Shown: positions 49,997-58,638 of the stretch, piece after piece | Numbering within the stretch: the stretch's first letter is position 1 | Layout of the letters: each line of letters starts with the position of its first letter | NCBI GenBank assembly: GCA_944322305.1 | Contig: CALUOP010000010.1 | Span: 1 to 64,000, forward strand | Reading direction: 5' to 3' | From: an uncultured Coriobacteriaceae bacterium | GTDB taxonomy: Bacteria; Actinomycetota; Coriobacteriia; Coriobacteriales; Coriobacteriaceae | DNA length: 64,000 bases | Notes under the pieces: generated by a model | Database searches by the model: none | Told to the model about the DNA's origin: nothing | What the model saw: the letters and a program-made list of their open reading frames with translations, nothing else | Program-made: the position numbers and the translations under genes

Positions 49997-50842
49997 ATGC
50001 CTGAGCCCCGCCTGTACAAGTTTGCGTCGTGGAACGTCAACGGCCTGCGCGCCGTGCTGAAGAAGACCCCGAGCTTCACCGAGGTGGCCGAGGAGCTGGA
50101 CGCCGACATCTTGGGCATCCAGGAAACCAAGCTGCAGGAGGGCCAGGTGGCGCTTGAGCTGCCGGGCTACCACCAGGTGTGGAGCTACGCCGAGCGCAAG
50201 GGGTACTCGGGCACGGCCGTCTTCACGCGCGAGGAGCCGCTGTCCGTGCGCAACGCCGAGGCGCTGCTCGAGCCGGCGGTGCTCGAGGCGGCCGGCATCG
50301 CCGCGGACTCGGACGAGGCCGAGCTTCTGGGCGTCGCCGTGACCGAGGGGCGCGTGTGCGCGCTGGAGTTCCCCACGTTCTGGTTCGTTGACGTGTACAC
50401 GCCCAACGCGCAGAACGAGCTGGCGCGCATCGACACGCGCATGGTGTGGGATCGCGCCTACCGCGTGTTCCTGAAAGGGCTGGAGGCCGAGGGCAAGCCG
50501 GTGGTGACCTGCGGCGACTTCAACGTGGCGCACAACGAGATCGACCTCAAGAACCCCAAGAGCAACCGCGGCAACGCGGGCTTCTCGGACGAGGAGCGCA
50601 GTGGGTTCACCGAGCTTCTGGAGGCCGGCTTTACCGACACGTTCCGCTTTTTGCACCCGGACGAGACGGGCGCGTACAGCTGGTGGAGCTACCGCTTCAA
50701 CGCGCGCAAGAACAACGCAGGCTGGCGCATCGACTACTTCCTGGTGAGCGACGTCGCGCGCGACCGCATCGTGAGCGCGCGCATCCGCGACGACATCTTC
50801 GGGTCGGACCACTGCCCGGTGGAGCTCGAGATCGAGCTGTAG
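49997..50842 (+). CDS. xth: Exodeoxyribonuclease III (AP endonuclease, ExoA family)
   Basis: A protein of 281 residues; the ATG at 49997 follows TGAGGAGCG. It repairs abasic sites and has 3'-5' exonuclease activity. Catalytic segments: FASWNVNGLRAVL, ILGIQETKLQEGQ (metal-binding Glu), WFVDVYTPNAQNEL, TCGDFNVAHNEIDLKNPKSN, and the final GSDHCPVELEI (catalytic Asp-His). An insertion of about 20 residues after AEALLEPAVLEA is slightly longer than in model enzymes. It shares a promoter region with the preceding 43-aa gene. Confidence 0.95.
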   Translation: MPEPRLYKFASWNVNGLRAVLKKTPSFTEVAEELDADILGIQETKLQEGQVALELPGYHQVWSYAERKGYSGTAVFTREEPLSVRNAEALLEPAVLEAAGIAADSDEAELLGVAVTEGRVCALEFPTFWFVDVYTPNAQNELARIDTRMVWDRAYRVFLKGLEAEGKPVVTCGDFNVAHNEIDLKNPKSNRGNAGFSDEERSGFTELLEAGFTDTFRFLHPDETGAYSWWSYRFNARKNNAGWRIDYFLVSDVARDRIVSARIRDDIFGSDHCPVELEIEL

Positions 50843-51158
50843 GGGACGGGGCCGTCGCCGGCGCCCGCGGGGTTGCGGGTCGCGCGCGTTGGGCGCCGCT
50901 TGGCGGGCCCGTTGCCTGCCGCGCGCGGCGCCGGCCGGCGGGCCCGTTGCCTGCCGCGCGTCTGGCGCCGGATGGTCGTTTCGGGTGAACGCGCGGCGTC
51001 CGGCGCTTATCGCCCGCCCGGGTCGGTACAATAGGGGGAGCTGTACAGCGCGGCGGCGCTGGGCCGGTCGGGTGCGCGCAATCCGGTTCGGTTCGGCGTC
51101 GGCCCGCGTGTGATAGGCGCCTGCCGCCCGCCGGCGTCGCGAAAGGGGTTACTCTCGC
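50843..51158. other. GC-rich intergenic region before folP-folK
   Basis: No gene seen. TACAAT at 51027-51032 is a -10 candidate for the folate gene at 51159. The phrase GCGGGCCCGTTGCCTGCCGC is present twice (near 50901 and 50938). Confidence 0.5.
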
Positions 51159-52853
51159 ATGGCTTACGACACCAAGACATGGCGCTGCGGCGCGTACGAG
51201 CTCACGTTTGATCGCCCGCGCATCATGGGTATCTTAAACGTCACGCCCGACTCGTTCTCCGACGGCGGCGAGCACTTGGACACCAAGGCCGCCATCGCGG
51301 CGGGCCTGGCCATGCTCGACGCCGGCGCCGACATCATCGACGTGGGCGGCGAGTCCACTCGCCCTGGCTTCACGCCCGTCAACCCCGACGTGGAGGCCGA
51401 GCGCGTGATCCCGGTGGTGCGCGAGCTGGTGAAGCACGGCGCCATCGTCTCGATCGACACGCGCAACGTGGAGGTTGCCAAGGCCTGCGTGCGCCTGGGC
51501 GCCTCCATCGTGAACGACGTCACCGGCTTCACCGACCCCGAGATGGTGGAGTTCGTCTCGGGCGAGACCTGCAACAACTGCGGGCTTATCGTGGTGCACT
51601 CCGGCGGCGTAGCCGAGCCGCGCCGGGCGCACACCGCCGTGACGCTGGACACCTCGGCTGCGGCGCTTGCGGCCGAGCGCGCTGCCGCCGCCGAGCGCGC
51701 CAAGCAGGCCGCCCCCGGCAAGCGCGGGCCCCTGAGCTTCCTGCAGGGCCAGCTCTTCGACGAGCCCAACGGTTCCGCTGCCGCCCGCGCGGCCGAGAAG
51801 GCCCAGGCCGCCAAGACGGCCGGGAAGCCCGCGGGGCCTGCGGGCGCCTCTGCCGGCGGCACCGCCTCCAAGCCGGCTGCGGACGCTGCTTCTTCTGCCG
51901 CCACCTCGGGCGACAAGCTCGCCGCGCTGATGAACGCCACGCCCATGAGCCCTGCCTCGCTCAGGCGCTTCACCCTGCCGGACTCCGGCCCCATCATGCG
52001 CCGCGTCATGGGCTTTCTCTCCGACCAGGCGCGCACGCTCACGCGCGCCGGCGTGCGCCCCGAGCGCATCTGCCTGGACCCGGGCGCCGGCTTCGGCAAG
52101 ACGGCCGAGGAGGACATCGTGATCCAGCGCTCCACTGCCAAGATGGCCTCGCTGGGTTACCCGCTCATGTGCGCGGTTTCGCGTAAGCGCTTCGTGGGCA
52201 CCGTTTCGGGCATCGCCGAGGCGCGCGAGCGCGACGCTGCAACGTTCGGCGTGTGCCTTGCCGCGCTCGAGCAGGGTGCCAACATCGTGCGCGTGCACAA
52301 CGCGGCCGGGTTCGCGGAGTTTCTCGCCGGCTACTGGTCGGTGGCGCACGAGCAGCCGCGCCGCGCGTTTGTCGCCCTGGGATCCAACATGGGCGACCGC
52401 CTGCAGAACATCCGCACCGCGCGCGACCTTATCGCCCAGATCCCGCTTACCTGCGTGACGCATTGCTCGCGCATCTACGAGAGCGAGCCGGCTTACGAGC
52501 TCGACCAGCAGGCGTTTGCCAACGCCGCGATCGAGATCAAGACCGAGCTTGCGCCCACGGTTCTGCTCGACGAGATCATGAAGGTGGAGCAGGAGGTGGG
52601 CCGCGTGCGCGAGGGCGCCAAGCCCAACGGTCCGCGCGTGATCGACTGCGACCTGCTGTGGATGGAGGGCGAGGTGCACGGGGGCAACAAGCTTCGCCTG
52701 CCGCACCCCAAGCTGGGCGAGCGCGACTTCGTGCTCATCCCGCTGGAGGACATCGTGCACGACCCGGCGCGCTTTTTGCGCTTCGAGGGCGTGGACGTGC
52801 TTCCGCCCGAAGAGCGCGTGGGCCACGTGGTGGGCGAGCTCGGCAGCCTCTAG
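51159..52853 (+). CDS. Dihydropteroate synthase fused to HPPK (FolP-FolK)
   Basis: A protein of 564 residues joining two consecutive folate enzymes. Residues 1-395 are dihydropteroate synthase: RIMGILNVTPDSFSDGGEH, DIIDVGGESTRPG, IVSIDTRNVEVAKA, IVNDVTGF, LDPGAGFGKTAEED and CAVSRKRFVGTVSG. The barrel is interrupted at about 150-265 by an Ala/Lys-rich insertion. Residues 401-564 are HPPK: FVALGSNMGDRLQNIRTA, RIYESEPAYELDQQAFANAAIEI, GPRVIDCDLLW and LPHPKLGERDFVLIPLEDI. Fusion allows 6-hydroxymethyl-dihydropterin diphosphate to pass to the next step. The more common bacterial fusion is FolB-FolK, and here folB and folE are not adjacent. Confidence 0.92.
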   Translation: MAYDTKTWRCGAYELTFDRPRIMGILNVTPDSFSDGGEHLDTKAAIAAGLAMLDAGADIIDVGGESTRPGFTPVNPDVEAERVIPVVRELVKHGAIVSIDTRNVEVAKACVRLGASIVNDVTGFTDPEMVEFVSGETCNNCGLIVVHSGGVAEPRRAHTAVTLDTSAAALAAERAAAAERAKQAAPGKRGPLSFLQGQLFDEPNGSAAARAAEKAQAAKTAGKPAGPAGASAGGTASKPAADAASSAATSGDKLAALMNATPMSPASLRRFTLPDSGPIMRRVMGFLSDQARTLTRAGVRPERICLDPGAGFGKTAEEDIVIQRSTAKMASLGYPLMCAVSRKRFVGTVSGIAEARERDAATFGVCLAALEQGANIVRVHNAAGFAEFLAGYWSVAHEQPRRAFVALGSNMGDRLQNIRTARDLIAQIPLTCVTHCSRIYESEPAYELDQQAFANAAIEIKTELAPTVLLDEIMKVEQEVGRVREGAKPNGPRVIDCDLLWMEGEVHGGNKLRLPHPKLGERDFVLIPLEDIVHDPARFLRFEGVDVLPPEERVGHVVGELGSL

Positions 52854-53000
52854 CCCGACGCTGCGGTCGCCCCTAGCGGGCACCTCGGCCCTCGCTCATC
52901 GCGCATCGCCGTAAGGCGCATGCGCTCTTCGCGCGGGCCGACCTGCTCCGCAAGGGGCGCCCTCGCTGACTGGCCGCTCTATCCCGTTCTCTTTCCTGCT

Positions 53001-53033
53001 TGCGCCAGATTAGGCCGTGCCTAGTTTGGCGCA
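53001..53033. repeat. 33-bp palindromic repeat, copy 5
   Basis: TGCGCCAGATTAGGC and GCCTAGTTTGGCGCA arms, 148 bases after the folP-folK stop. Confidence 0.85.
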
Positions 53034-53080
53034 TTTCGTAAGACGAAACGGGCGGATGGGGCGGCTTTTCCTATCCTGCG

Positions 53081-53206
53081 CAAAATGGATGTGGTTTTAG
53101 AGGGGTTCCTCGAGTAGAGGCGTACCGAGCCGCAAGGAAAGCGCAGGTAGATTGATTGGCTCCTGGCGGGCTACTCAGCGCACCCGTGCAAAACAACATC
53201 CATTTT
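53081..53206. mobile_element. MITE-like element, copy 2
   Basis: 126 bp with ends CAAAATGGATGTGGTTTT and AAAACAACATCCATTTT. The right third matches copy 1 (GGGCTACTCAGCGCACCC against GCTGTACTCGGCGCACCC). Both copies are preceded by CCTGCG. Confidence 0.65.
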
Positions 53207-53232
53207 CTCGCATGCCGGGTTCGCCACGGCCG

Positions 53233-53265
53233 TGCGCCGATTTGGGCCGTGCCTAATGCGGGGCA
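53233..53265. repeat. 33-bp palindromic repeat, copy 6 (degenerate)
   Basis: TGCGCCGATTTGGGC then GCCTAATGCGGGGCA. The right arm has diverged, so pairing is imperfect. Confidence 0.6.
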
Positions 53266-53578
53266 TCGCGGTTAACCGGCGCTGCCGCCCGGTCACTGCC
53301 GTTCGTTCGCCAGCGCGCCCGCGCCCGCGCGCGGGCGTCACAACATACTTCCGATAATTCCTGCCGCAAGTCTGGTACCCGCCCCCGCGCGCGGGCGCTA
53401 CGCCCGCAGCCAACCGCGGATCGCGCCCGGCCAGCGACGGGGCACGTCCGTTTGCCGGCGGGTTTGCGGCACCGCCGTCCGCGCATGAGCTGCTCGGGTA
53501 TAGTTTTTAGCACGTGTACACGGGCCGCCGCATGGGCTCACGCGGGCCCACCTGGGCTTTGAATGGGGATGTGACCGC

Positions 53579-54508
53579 ATGTTCAACGTCGAGAGCTTCG
53601 ATACCGCCGGAACCACCCTGCTGCGGGAGGGCGTGGTGACCTCCACCAACGACATCGCCGTCGACGCTGCGCGCGCCGGGGCCGAGCACGGTTGGGCGGT
53701 GTGCGCCGATGTGCAGACGGCCGGCCGCGGGCGCCGGGGCCACTCGTGGCGCTCGCCCATGGGGAGCCTGTACATCTCCATCGTGCTGCGCCCCGCGGTC
53801 CCCATGCAGATGATCATGGGCCTGCCCGCCGTGACGGGCCTGGGTGTGCTCGATGCCCTCGAGGGCTTGGGTCTTTCCGGGCGCGTGGGCATCAAGTGGC
53901 CCAACGACATCGTCTCGGTGCCGCGCAGCATCGTGACGCCCCACGGCTCCAACTTCAACCGCAAGCTCGCCGGCATCCTGGTAGAGGGCCGCTCGTCCGA
54001 CAAGGGCGCCTTCGCGGTGGCCGGCATCGGCGTGAACCTCATCGCGCCCGAGGACGCTCCGGTCGCCTCGCCCGAGGTGCAGGCCGCCATGGACGCCGCC
54101 GCCTCGGTGCGCCGCCAGCTCGAGCACGACGACAAGCTCGCCCGCGACGGCGTGCCCGCGCTCGACCCCATCTCGCTGGCCGAGGCCCTGCCCGAGGGCC
54201 GCGCCCTGCCCGAGCGCGACACCGTTGCCGCAGCTGTGCGCGACGCCGTCCTGGCGCGCGTCTCGCGCTGGGAGCGCGCCATCAAAGCCGGCTTGGGCGC
54301 CGCCGGTCCGCTGGGCCCCGTGCTCACCTCGTACACCGACAACATCCCCATGCTGGGCAAACCGGTGAGCGTGCTCTCGCCCAACGGCACCGAGCTGGCC
54401 GTGGGCTACTTCGTGGGCATCGACGCCTGGGGCCGCGCCATCGTGAAGCTCGGCACGGGGGAGGAGAAGACCTACTCCGCCGAGATGGTGAGCCTGCGCG
54501 AGGTGTAA
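53579..54508 (+). CDS. birA: Biotin--[acetyl-CoA-carboxylase] ligase, lacking DNA-binding domain
   Basis: A protein of 309 residues that activates biotin and attaches it to carboxylase carrier proteins. Motifs: VVTSTNDIAVDAARAGAEHGWAVCADVQTAGRGRRGHSW (biotin-AMP loop), SLYISIVLRP, VGIKWPNDIV and KLAGILVEG; the C-terminal SH3-like domain is near residues 255-305 (GKPVSVLSPNG). There is no helix-turn-helix, so it is a class I ligase and not a repressor. A helical insertion of about 55 residues (175-230) follows the catalytic core. Confidence 0.92.
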   Translation: MFNVESFDTAGTTLLREGVVTSTNDIAVDAARAGAEHGWAVCADVQTAGRGRRGHSWRSPMGSLYISIVLRPAVPMQMIMGLPAVTGLGVLDALEGLGLSGRVGIKWPNDIVSVPRSIVTPHGSNFNRKLAGILVEGRSSDKGAFAVAGIGVNLIAPEDAPVASPEVQAAMDAAASVRRQLEHDDKLARDGVPALDPISLAEALPEGRALPERDTVAAAVRDAVLARVSRWERAIKAGLGAAGPLGPVLTSYTDNIPMLGKPVSVLSPNGTELAVGYFVGIDAWGRAIVKLGTGEEKTYSAEMVSLREV

Positions 54509-54537
54509 CGCCGCGCAACCGCAAAGCCGCCCCGCCG

Positions 54538-54570
54538 TGCGCCAAATTAGGCCGTGCTTAATTTGGCGCA
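54538..54570. repeat. 33-bp palindromic repeat, copy 7
   Basis: TGCGCCAAATTAGGC and GCTTAATTTGGCGCA, between the convergent birA and coaX genes; it is the only candidate terminator there. Confidence 0.85.
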
Positions 54571-54587
54571 CGGCGGGGCGGCTGCTT

Positions 54588-55361
54588 TTACCGCGCCTGC
54601 ATCCGCCGGTAAATCTCGCAGATGCCCTTCAGGGTGAGCTGCTTGTCTACTACGTCGAACACGTCGGTGGAGCCTGCCACCACGCTGGCCAGCCCGCCCG
54701 TGGCGATAACCACGGCCTCCGGCGCGCCGAGCTCGGTCTTGATGCGCCGCACAAGGCCCTCGGCCATGGCGGCCGCGCCTACCACCGTGCCCGACTGCAC
54801 CGCCTCCACGGTGGTGCGCCCGATGGCGTGCGGCGGCGCGGCGAGCGCGATGCTTGCGAGCTTGGCCGCGCGCTGCGTGAGCGCCCCGAGCGAGATCTTG
54901 ATGCCCGGCGCGATGGCCCCGCCGATGTAGGCGCCGGCCTCGTTGATCACGTCGATGTTGGTGGCGGTGCCGAAGTCAACCACCACAGCCGGCGCGCCGT
55001 AGTACTTCACGGCCGCCACGGCGTTGGCCACGCGGTCGGCGCCGGCCTCGTTGGGGTTGGGCGCGTCGATGGCAACCACGTCGCGGGTCTCAGGCCCCAC
55101 GACCACGGTGGACTCGGGTGCCAGGCGCGTGGCCACGCCGCCCCACGCCCGTGCCAGCTGCGGCACCACGCCGGCCAGCGCCAGTGCGTCTACCTGCGCA
55201 AGGTCGAGCCCGTACATGTGGAAGTACCCGTGCAGGCGCACGTGGATCTCGTCGGCGGTGAAGCTGTGGTCGGTCGGCATGCGCCAGCTCTGCACGAGCT
55301 TCTCGCCCTCAAACAGGCCAAGCGCGGTTTGCGTGTTGCCGATGTCTACTGCCAGCAGCAT
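54588..55361 (-). CDS. coaX: Type III pantothenate kinase
   Basis: A protein of 257 residues. It phosphorylates pantothenate, the first step of CoA synthesis. The N-terminal phosphate loop is LLAVDIGNTQTALGLFEG; NEAGADRVANAVAAV and VVVDFGTATNIDVIN are family signatures; GAIAPGIKISLGALTQRAAKL and VVIATGGLASVV complete the ASKHA fold. Length is normal. Pairing with birA, as here, is common in other bacteria though usually in one direction; here the two converge. Confidence 0.95.
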   Translation of the reverse strand: MLLAVDIGNTQTALGLFEGEKLVQSWRMPTDHSFTADEIHVRLHGYFHMYGLDLAQVDALALAGVVPQLARAWGGVATRLAPESTVVVGPETRDVVAIDAPNPNEAGADRVANAVAAVKYYGAPAVVVDFGTATNIDVINEAGAYIGGAIAPGIKISLGALTQRAAKLASIALAAPPHAIGRTTVEAVQSGTVVGAAAMAEGLVRRIKTELGAPEAVVIATGGLASVVAGSTDVFDVVDKQLTLKGICEIYRRMQAR

Positions 55362-55517
55362 GGTTCTCCTTCGGGCAGGCCACGGGGGCGGCGCCGGAGC
55401 GGGCCGGCCAAGGGGCGTCAGCCAAGGCGGGCGCGCGGCCCGCCGCCAAGCTGCTGCGCAGGCGATGGCCCGGTGCGCAAAATCGCTCCCCCGGTGGGTT
55501 TCTTTCTGCCCGCATTG

Positions 55518-55523
55518 TATACT
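55518..55523 (+). promoter_or_regulatory. Candidate -10 box upstream of ccmE
   Basis: TATACT in GCATTGTATACTACTTGCC, 138 bases before the ccmE start, in the divergent gap to coaX. The -35 is unclear. Confidence 0.3.
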
Positions 55524-55655
55524 ACTTGCCGGTACGAAGACGCAGGACAGCGACCTATCCAGCAGGTTCCTTTAAGGCTTCGGCATCGCGCGCGGGCACG
55601 TTCCGGCGCGCGGCGCGGGCGAGAAGATCTCCTGCTGCGGGCGGAGGAATCGCAC

Positions 55656-56327
55656 ATGAACAAGAAGGCAAAAAGCCGCCTCATCGTAGTTGGCGGCATC
55701 ATCGTCATCGCGATGCTCGTGATCATCGCCGTGGCGGGCTCGGGCGGCTCGGCGGCGTCGCTTTCCATCGGCGACGTGCTGGGCGGCGGCTACGACGGCA
55801 AGAAGGTGCAGGTGTCGGGCTCGGTGGTGGCCGACTCGCTCACCAACGACGGCGCCGCGGCCACCTTTGCCATCGCCGACGAGAACGACCCGTCCCAAGA
55901 GCTCACGGTGAGCTACGAGGGCGCGCTGCCGGCCACCTTCGGCTCGGGCGTGGTGGCCATCTGCACGGGCACCGTCGACGGCGCGGACAACCTGGCCTGC
56001 ACCGACCTGGTGACCAAGTGCCCCTCCAAGTACGAGAGCGCCGAGGGGTCGCTCACGGTGAAGGGCCTCACCGACCAGGCCGACTCCCTGACCGGCGAGC
56101 AGACCAAGGTCTGCGGCTACGTGTCCGGCGAGATAAACACCGCCGACGCGCCGTATCGCTTCACGCTCGAGAGCCAGGGCGCCCAGATCAACGTGGTGTG
56201 GGACGGCGGCCTGGACGAGGCCGTGACCGACGGCACCGCGGTAGTCGTCTCCGGCGCGCTGCAGGCCGACGGCACCTTCAAGGCCTCCGAGCAGCCCGCC
56301 ATCGACGAGGCGGTAACGCAGGCGTAG
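55656..56327 (+). CDS. ccmE: CcmE-type heme chaperone with CxxxY motif and extra C-terminal domain
   Basis: A protein of 223 residues; the ATG at 55656 has GCGGAGGAAT upstream. One N-terminal membrane helix (residues 9-28) anchors an outer OB-fold: VQVSGSVVADSLTNDGAAATFAIADENDPSQELTVSYEGALPATFGSGVVAICTGTV. CcmE binds heme covalently through a histidine in an HxxxY motif; here the matching place reads KCPSKYE (Cys near 121), the CxxxY variant described for CcmE in some sulfate reducers and archaea. Residues about 130-223 resemble a second OB-fold (VCGYVSGEI, RFTLESQGAQINVVWDGG, VSGALQADGTFKA), which typical CcmE lacks. It is followed by ccmF-A-B, which supports the assignment. Confidence 0.8.
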   Translation: MNKKAKSRLIVVGGIIVIAMLVIIAVAGSGGSAASLSIGDVLGGGYDGKKVQVSGSVVADSLTNDGAAATFAIADENDPSQELTVSYEGALPATFGSGVVAICTGTVDGADNLACTDLVTKCPSKYESAEGSLTVKGLTDQADSLTGEQTKVCGYVSGEINTADAPYRFTLESQGAQINVVWDGGLDEAVTDGTAVVVSGALQADGTFKASEQPAIDEAVTQA

Positions 56328-56439
56328 CGGCTTCGGGGCCCGGGACGCGGCAGGTGCCCGCCCCGGGCTTGTCTATGCGGCAACAACGCGCCGGGCGCCT
56401 TCGCCTCGGCGCGCGCAGGATCCAAAAAGGGGAACATCT

Positions 56440-58638
56440 ATGAGCTTGTTAGGAAACGGCGCGCAGGTCATCGCGCTTATCGCTGCGCTGGTGAGCGCGG
56501 TGGCGCTGATCGGCGGCACCAAGAAGCGCAGCGAGTCGGTGGTGAACGCCGGCTACATCGGCGTGCTTGTCACCACGCTTTTGCTGACGTTTTGCATCGG
56601 CGTGGTTCTCGTGTGCTTCATGACCGAGAACTACAGCCTGGCCTACGTGGTCTCCAACTTCCCGCAGGACTCGAGCGGCCTTGCCTGGCTGTATCGCGTC
56701 TCGGGCGTGTGGGCCGGCCGCCAGGGCTCGCTTCTGTTCTGGACCTGGCTCATCTCGGTCTTCTCCTGCGCGGTGGCGGTGCGCCGCATGCACGCCACCG
56801 ACGACCTCAGCTCGGTGGCGCTGGGCGTGATGCAGCTGGTGGTGGCCCTGTTCACGGCCACCATGGTCTTCTCCGAGGCCAACAACGTCTTCATGGCCAC
56901 GGCGTCCCAGTACCTCAACGCCGACGGCACGCTCACCGCGGCTGGCAAGGGCGCCGGCATGAACCCGCTGCTTCTGCACTGGGCCATGGTGCTGCATCCG
57001 CCGGCGACCTTCATCGGTTACGCCGGCTGCACGGTGCCGTTTGCCTACGCCATGGCCGCCCTCATCACCGGCGACCTCTCCGCGCGCTGGGTTGAGCTCT
57101 GCGACCGCGTGGCGGTGTTCTCGTTCATCTTCCTCACCATCGGCATGGCGCTCGGCGCCGTGTGGGCCTACGTGGTACTCGGCTGGGGCGGCTTCTGGGC
57201 GTGGGACGCCGTGGAGAACGCCAGCCTCATGAGCTGGCTCACGGCGGTGGCCATGATCCACAGCTTCACGGTGTACCGCAAGCGCGGCTGCTTCAAGCGC
57301 TGGAGCCTGTTTGCGGCCACGATCACCTTCATCTTCGTGGTGCTCGGCACGTTCATCACCCGCTCGGGCCTGGTGCAGTCGGTGCACGCCTTTGCCGAGG
57401 ACGCGGTGTCCACCTACCTGTTTTTGGCCATCATGGTGCTGGCGGGGCTGGCCTTCCTCATCGGCCTGCTCTACCGCAACGGCTCGTTTGACGACGAGGA
57501 CGACATCGAGAGCCTGGCCAGCAAGAACGGCGCCTACTTCCTCACCAACCTGGTCATGGTGGTGGCGGCCGTGGTGGTGGCCTACCTTACGCTCTCCAGC
57601 TCGCTGCCGGCGTTTCTGCCGCTGGGCGGCGCGGTGGTCTCGGCTGGCGCCTACAACGCGGTGGCCCGCCCCATCGGCACGCTGTTCTGCGCGCTCATGG
57701 CCGTGTGCCCGCTGCTGGGCTGGCGCAAGACCGAGCCCGCCGCCTTTGCCCGCAACATCCGCGTGCCCGCCATCTCCGGCGCCGTGGTGTTCGTGGCGCT
57801 GATGGTGCTCTTCGTGGTTAAGTTCGTGCCCGAGCACGACGCCATTGTGGCTGCCGGCGGCACGGCGGCCACCACCCTCACCGAGCAGGGCCCCAAGGCG
57901 TACTACTTCGCGCTGACGGTGGTGGCCTTCGCCGTGGCGGCGCTGCTCTTTACCACCTCGGGCTACGTGCTGGTGCGCGGCATCGCGGCGCGCCGCCGCA
58001 ACAAGGGCGAGGGCGTCCTCACCGCGCTGGCGCACCTGTTCCGCTACTCGCCGGCGCAGGCGGGCGGCTACCTCACGCACCTGGGCGTGGCCGTGGTGCT
58101 GGTGGGCCTGGTGGGCTCCAGCATGTACGTGCAGGACCAGACCTTCAACGTGTCCTCCGAGCCCGGCGACACCTTTGAGCTGGCCGGCTACGAGCTCGAG
58201 GTGACCGACGTCAGCCAGTACTTCACCGAGCAGGACAACTCCGTGATGCAGGTCGACCTGGCCGTGCGCACCGCCGACGGCGCGCACGACCTGGGCACCC
58301 TCAGCACCTCCATGGAGGTGAGCGCCACCACCCAGCAGCAGACGCTGCACGCCGACGTGCTCACCTTCCCGCAGGAAGACCTGTTCGTGGCCTTCCAGGG
58401 CACCAACGCCGACGGCACCCTGGCCGTGAACGTCAAGATCAACCCGCTCATCCTGGCCAACTGGGTGGGCGCGGGCATCTGCGTGGCGGGCATCGCGCTG
58501 GCGTTCCTCCCGCGCCGCGCCACCCCGCTCATCTCTGCCGACGAGCGCGCGCTGGCCGAGGGCGCCGAGGCCGCTGCCGAGGCTGCCGCTCCCGCTTCTG
58601 CCGGCAAGGCCTCGCGCAAGAAGAAGGGCGGCCGCTAA
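56440..58638 (+). CDS. ccmF: Cytochrome c heme lyase subunit CcmF
   Basis: A protein of 732 residues with about 14-15 membrane segments. CcmF transfers heme from CcmE to apocytochromes. The WWD heme-handling motif is WGGFWAWDAVENASLMSWL (about 248), after LLLHWAMVLHPPATFIGYAG with an axial histidine. A large outer loop near the end (residues 565-660) and LILANWVGAGICVAGIALAFLP close the core; a Lys-rich tail follows. It is longer than usual (about 640-660) because of that tail and an insertion. ccmA starts at the next base. Confidence 0.95.
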   Translation: MSLLGNGAQVIALIAALVSAVALIGGTKKRSESVVNAGYIGVLVTTLLLTFCIGVVLVCFMTENYSLAYVVSNFPQDSSGLAWLYRVSGVWAGRQGSLLFWTWLISVFSCAVAVRRMHATDDLSSVALGVMQLVVALFTATMVFSEANNVFMATASQYLNADGTLTAAGKGAGMNPLLLHWAMVLHPPATFIGYAGCTVPFAYAMAALITGDLSARWVELCDRVAVFSFIFLTIGMALGAVWAYVVLGWGGFWAWDAVENASLMSWLTAVAMIHSFTVYRKRGCFKRWSLFAATITFIFVVLGTFITRSGLVQSVHAFAEDAVSTYLFLAIMVLAGLAFLIGLLYRNGSFDDEDDIESLASKNGAYFLTNLVMVVAAVVVAYLTLSSSLPAFLPLGGAVVSAGAYNAVARPIGTLFCALMAVCPLLGWRKTEPAAFARNIRVPAISGAVVFVALMVLFVVKFVPEHDAIVAAGGTAATTLTEQGPKAYYFALTVVAFAVAALLFTTSGYVLVRGIAARRRNKGEGVLTALAHLFRYSPAQAGGYLTHLGVAVVLVGLVGSSMYVQDQTFNVSSEPGDTFELAGYELEVTDVSQYFTEQDNSVMQVDLAVRTADGAHDLGTLSTSMEVSATTQQQTLHADVLTFPQEDLFVAFQGTNADGTLAVNVKINPLILANWVGAGICVAGIALAFLPRRATPLISADERALAEGAEAAAEAAAPASAGKASRKKKGGR

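Larger units (their letters stand above)
52854..53578. other. Repeat-rich intergenic region before birA
   Basis: No gene is supported over 725 bases. It contains 33-bp palindrome copies 5 and 6, a MITE-like element, a CGCCCGCGCGCGGGCG-type palindrome twice (near 53322 and 53384), and TATAGT at 53499-53504, a -10 candidate for birA. Confidence 0.6.

Noticed and set aside
54537-55655. Long N-terminal extension of CcmE reaching back to 54537
   Set aside because: The frame crosses coaX antisense and a palindromic repeat; the ATG at 55656 has a proper ribosome site and starts with the membrane anchor.
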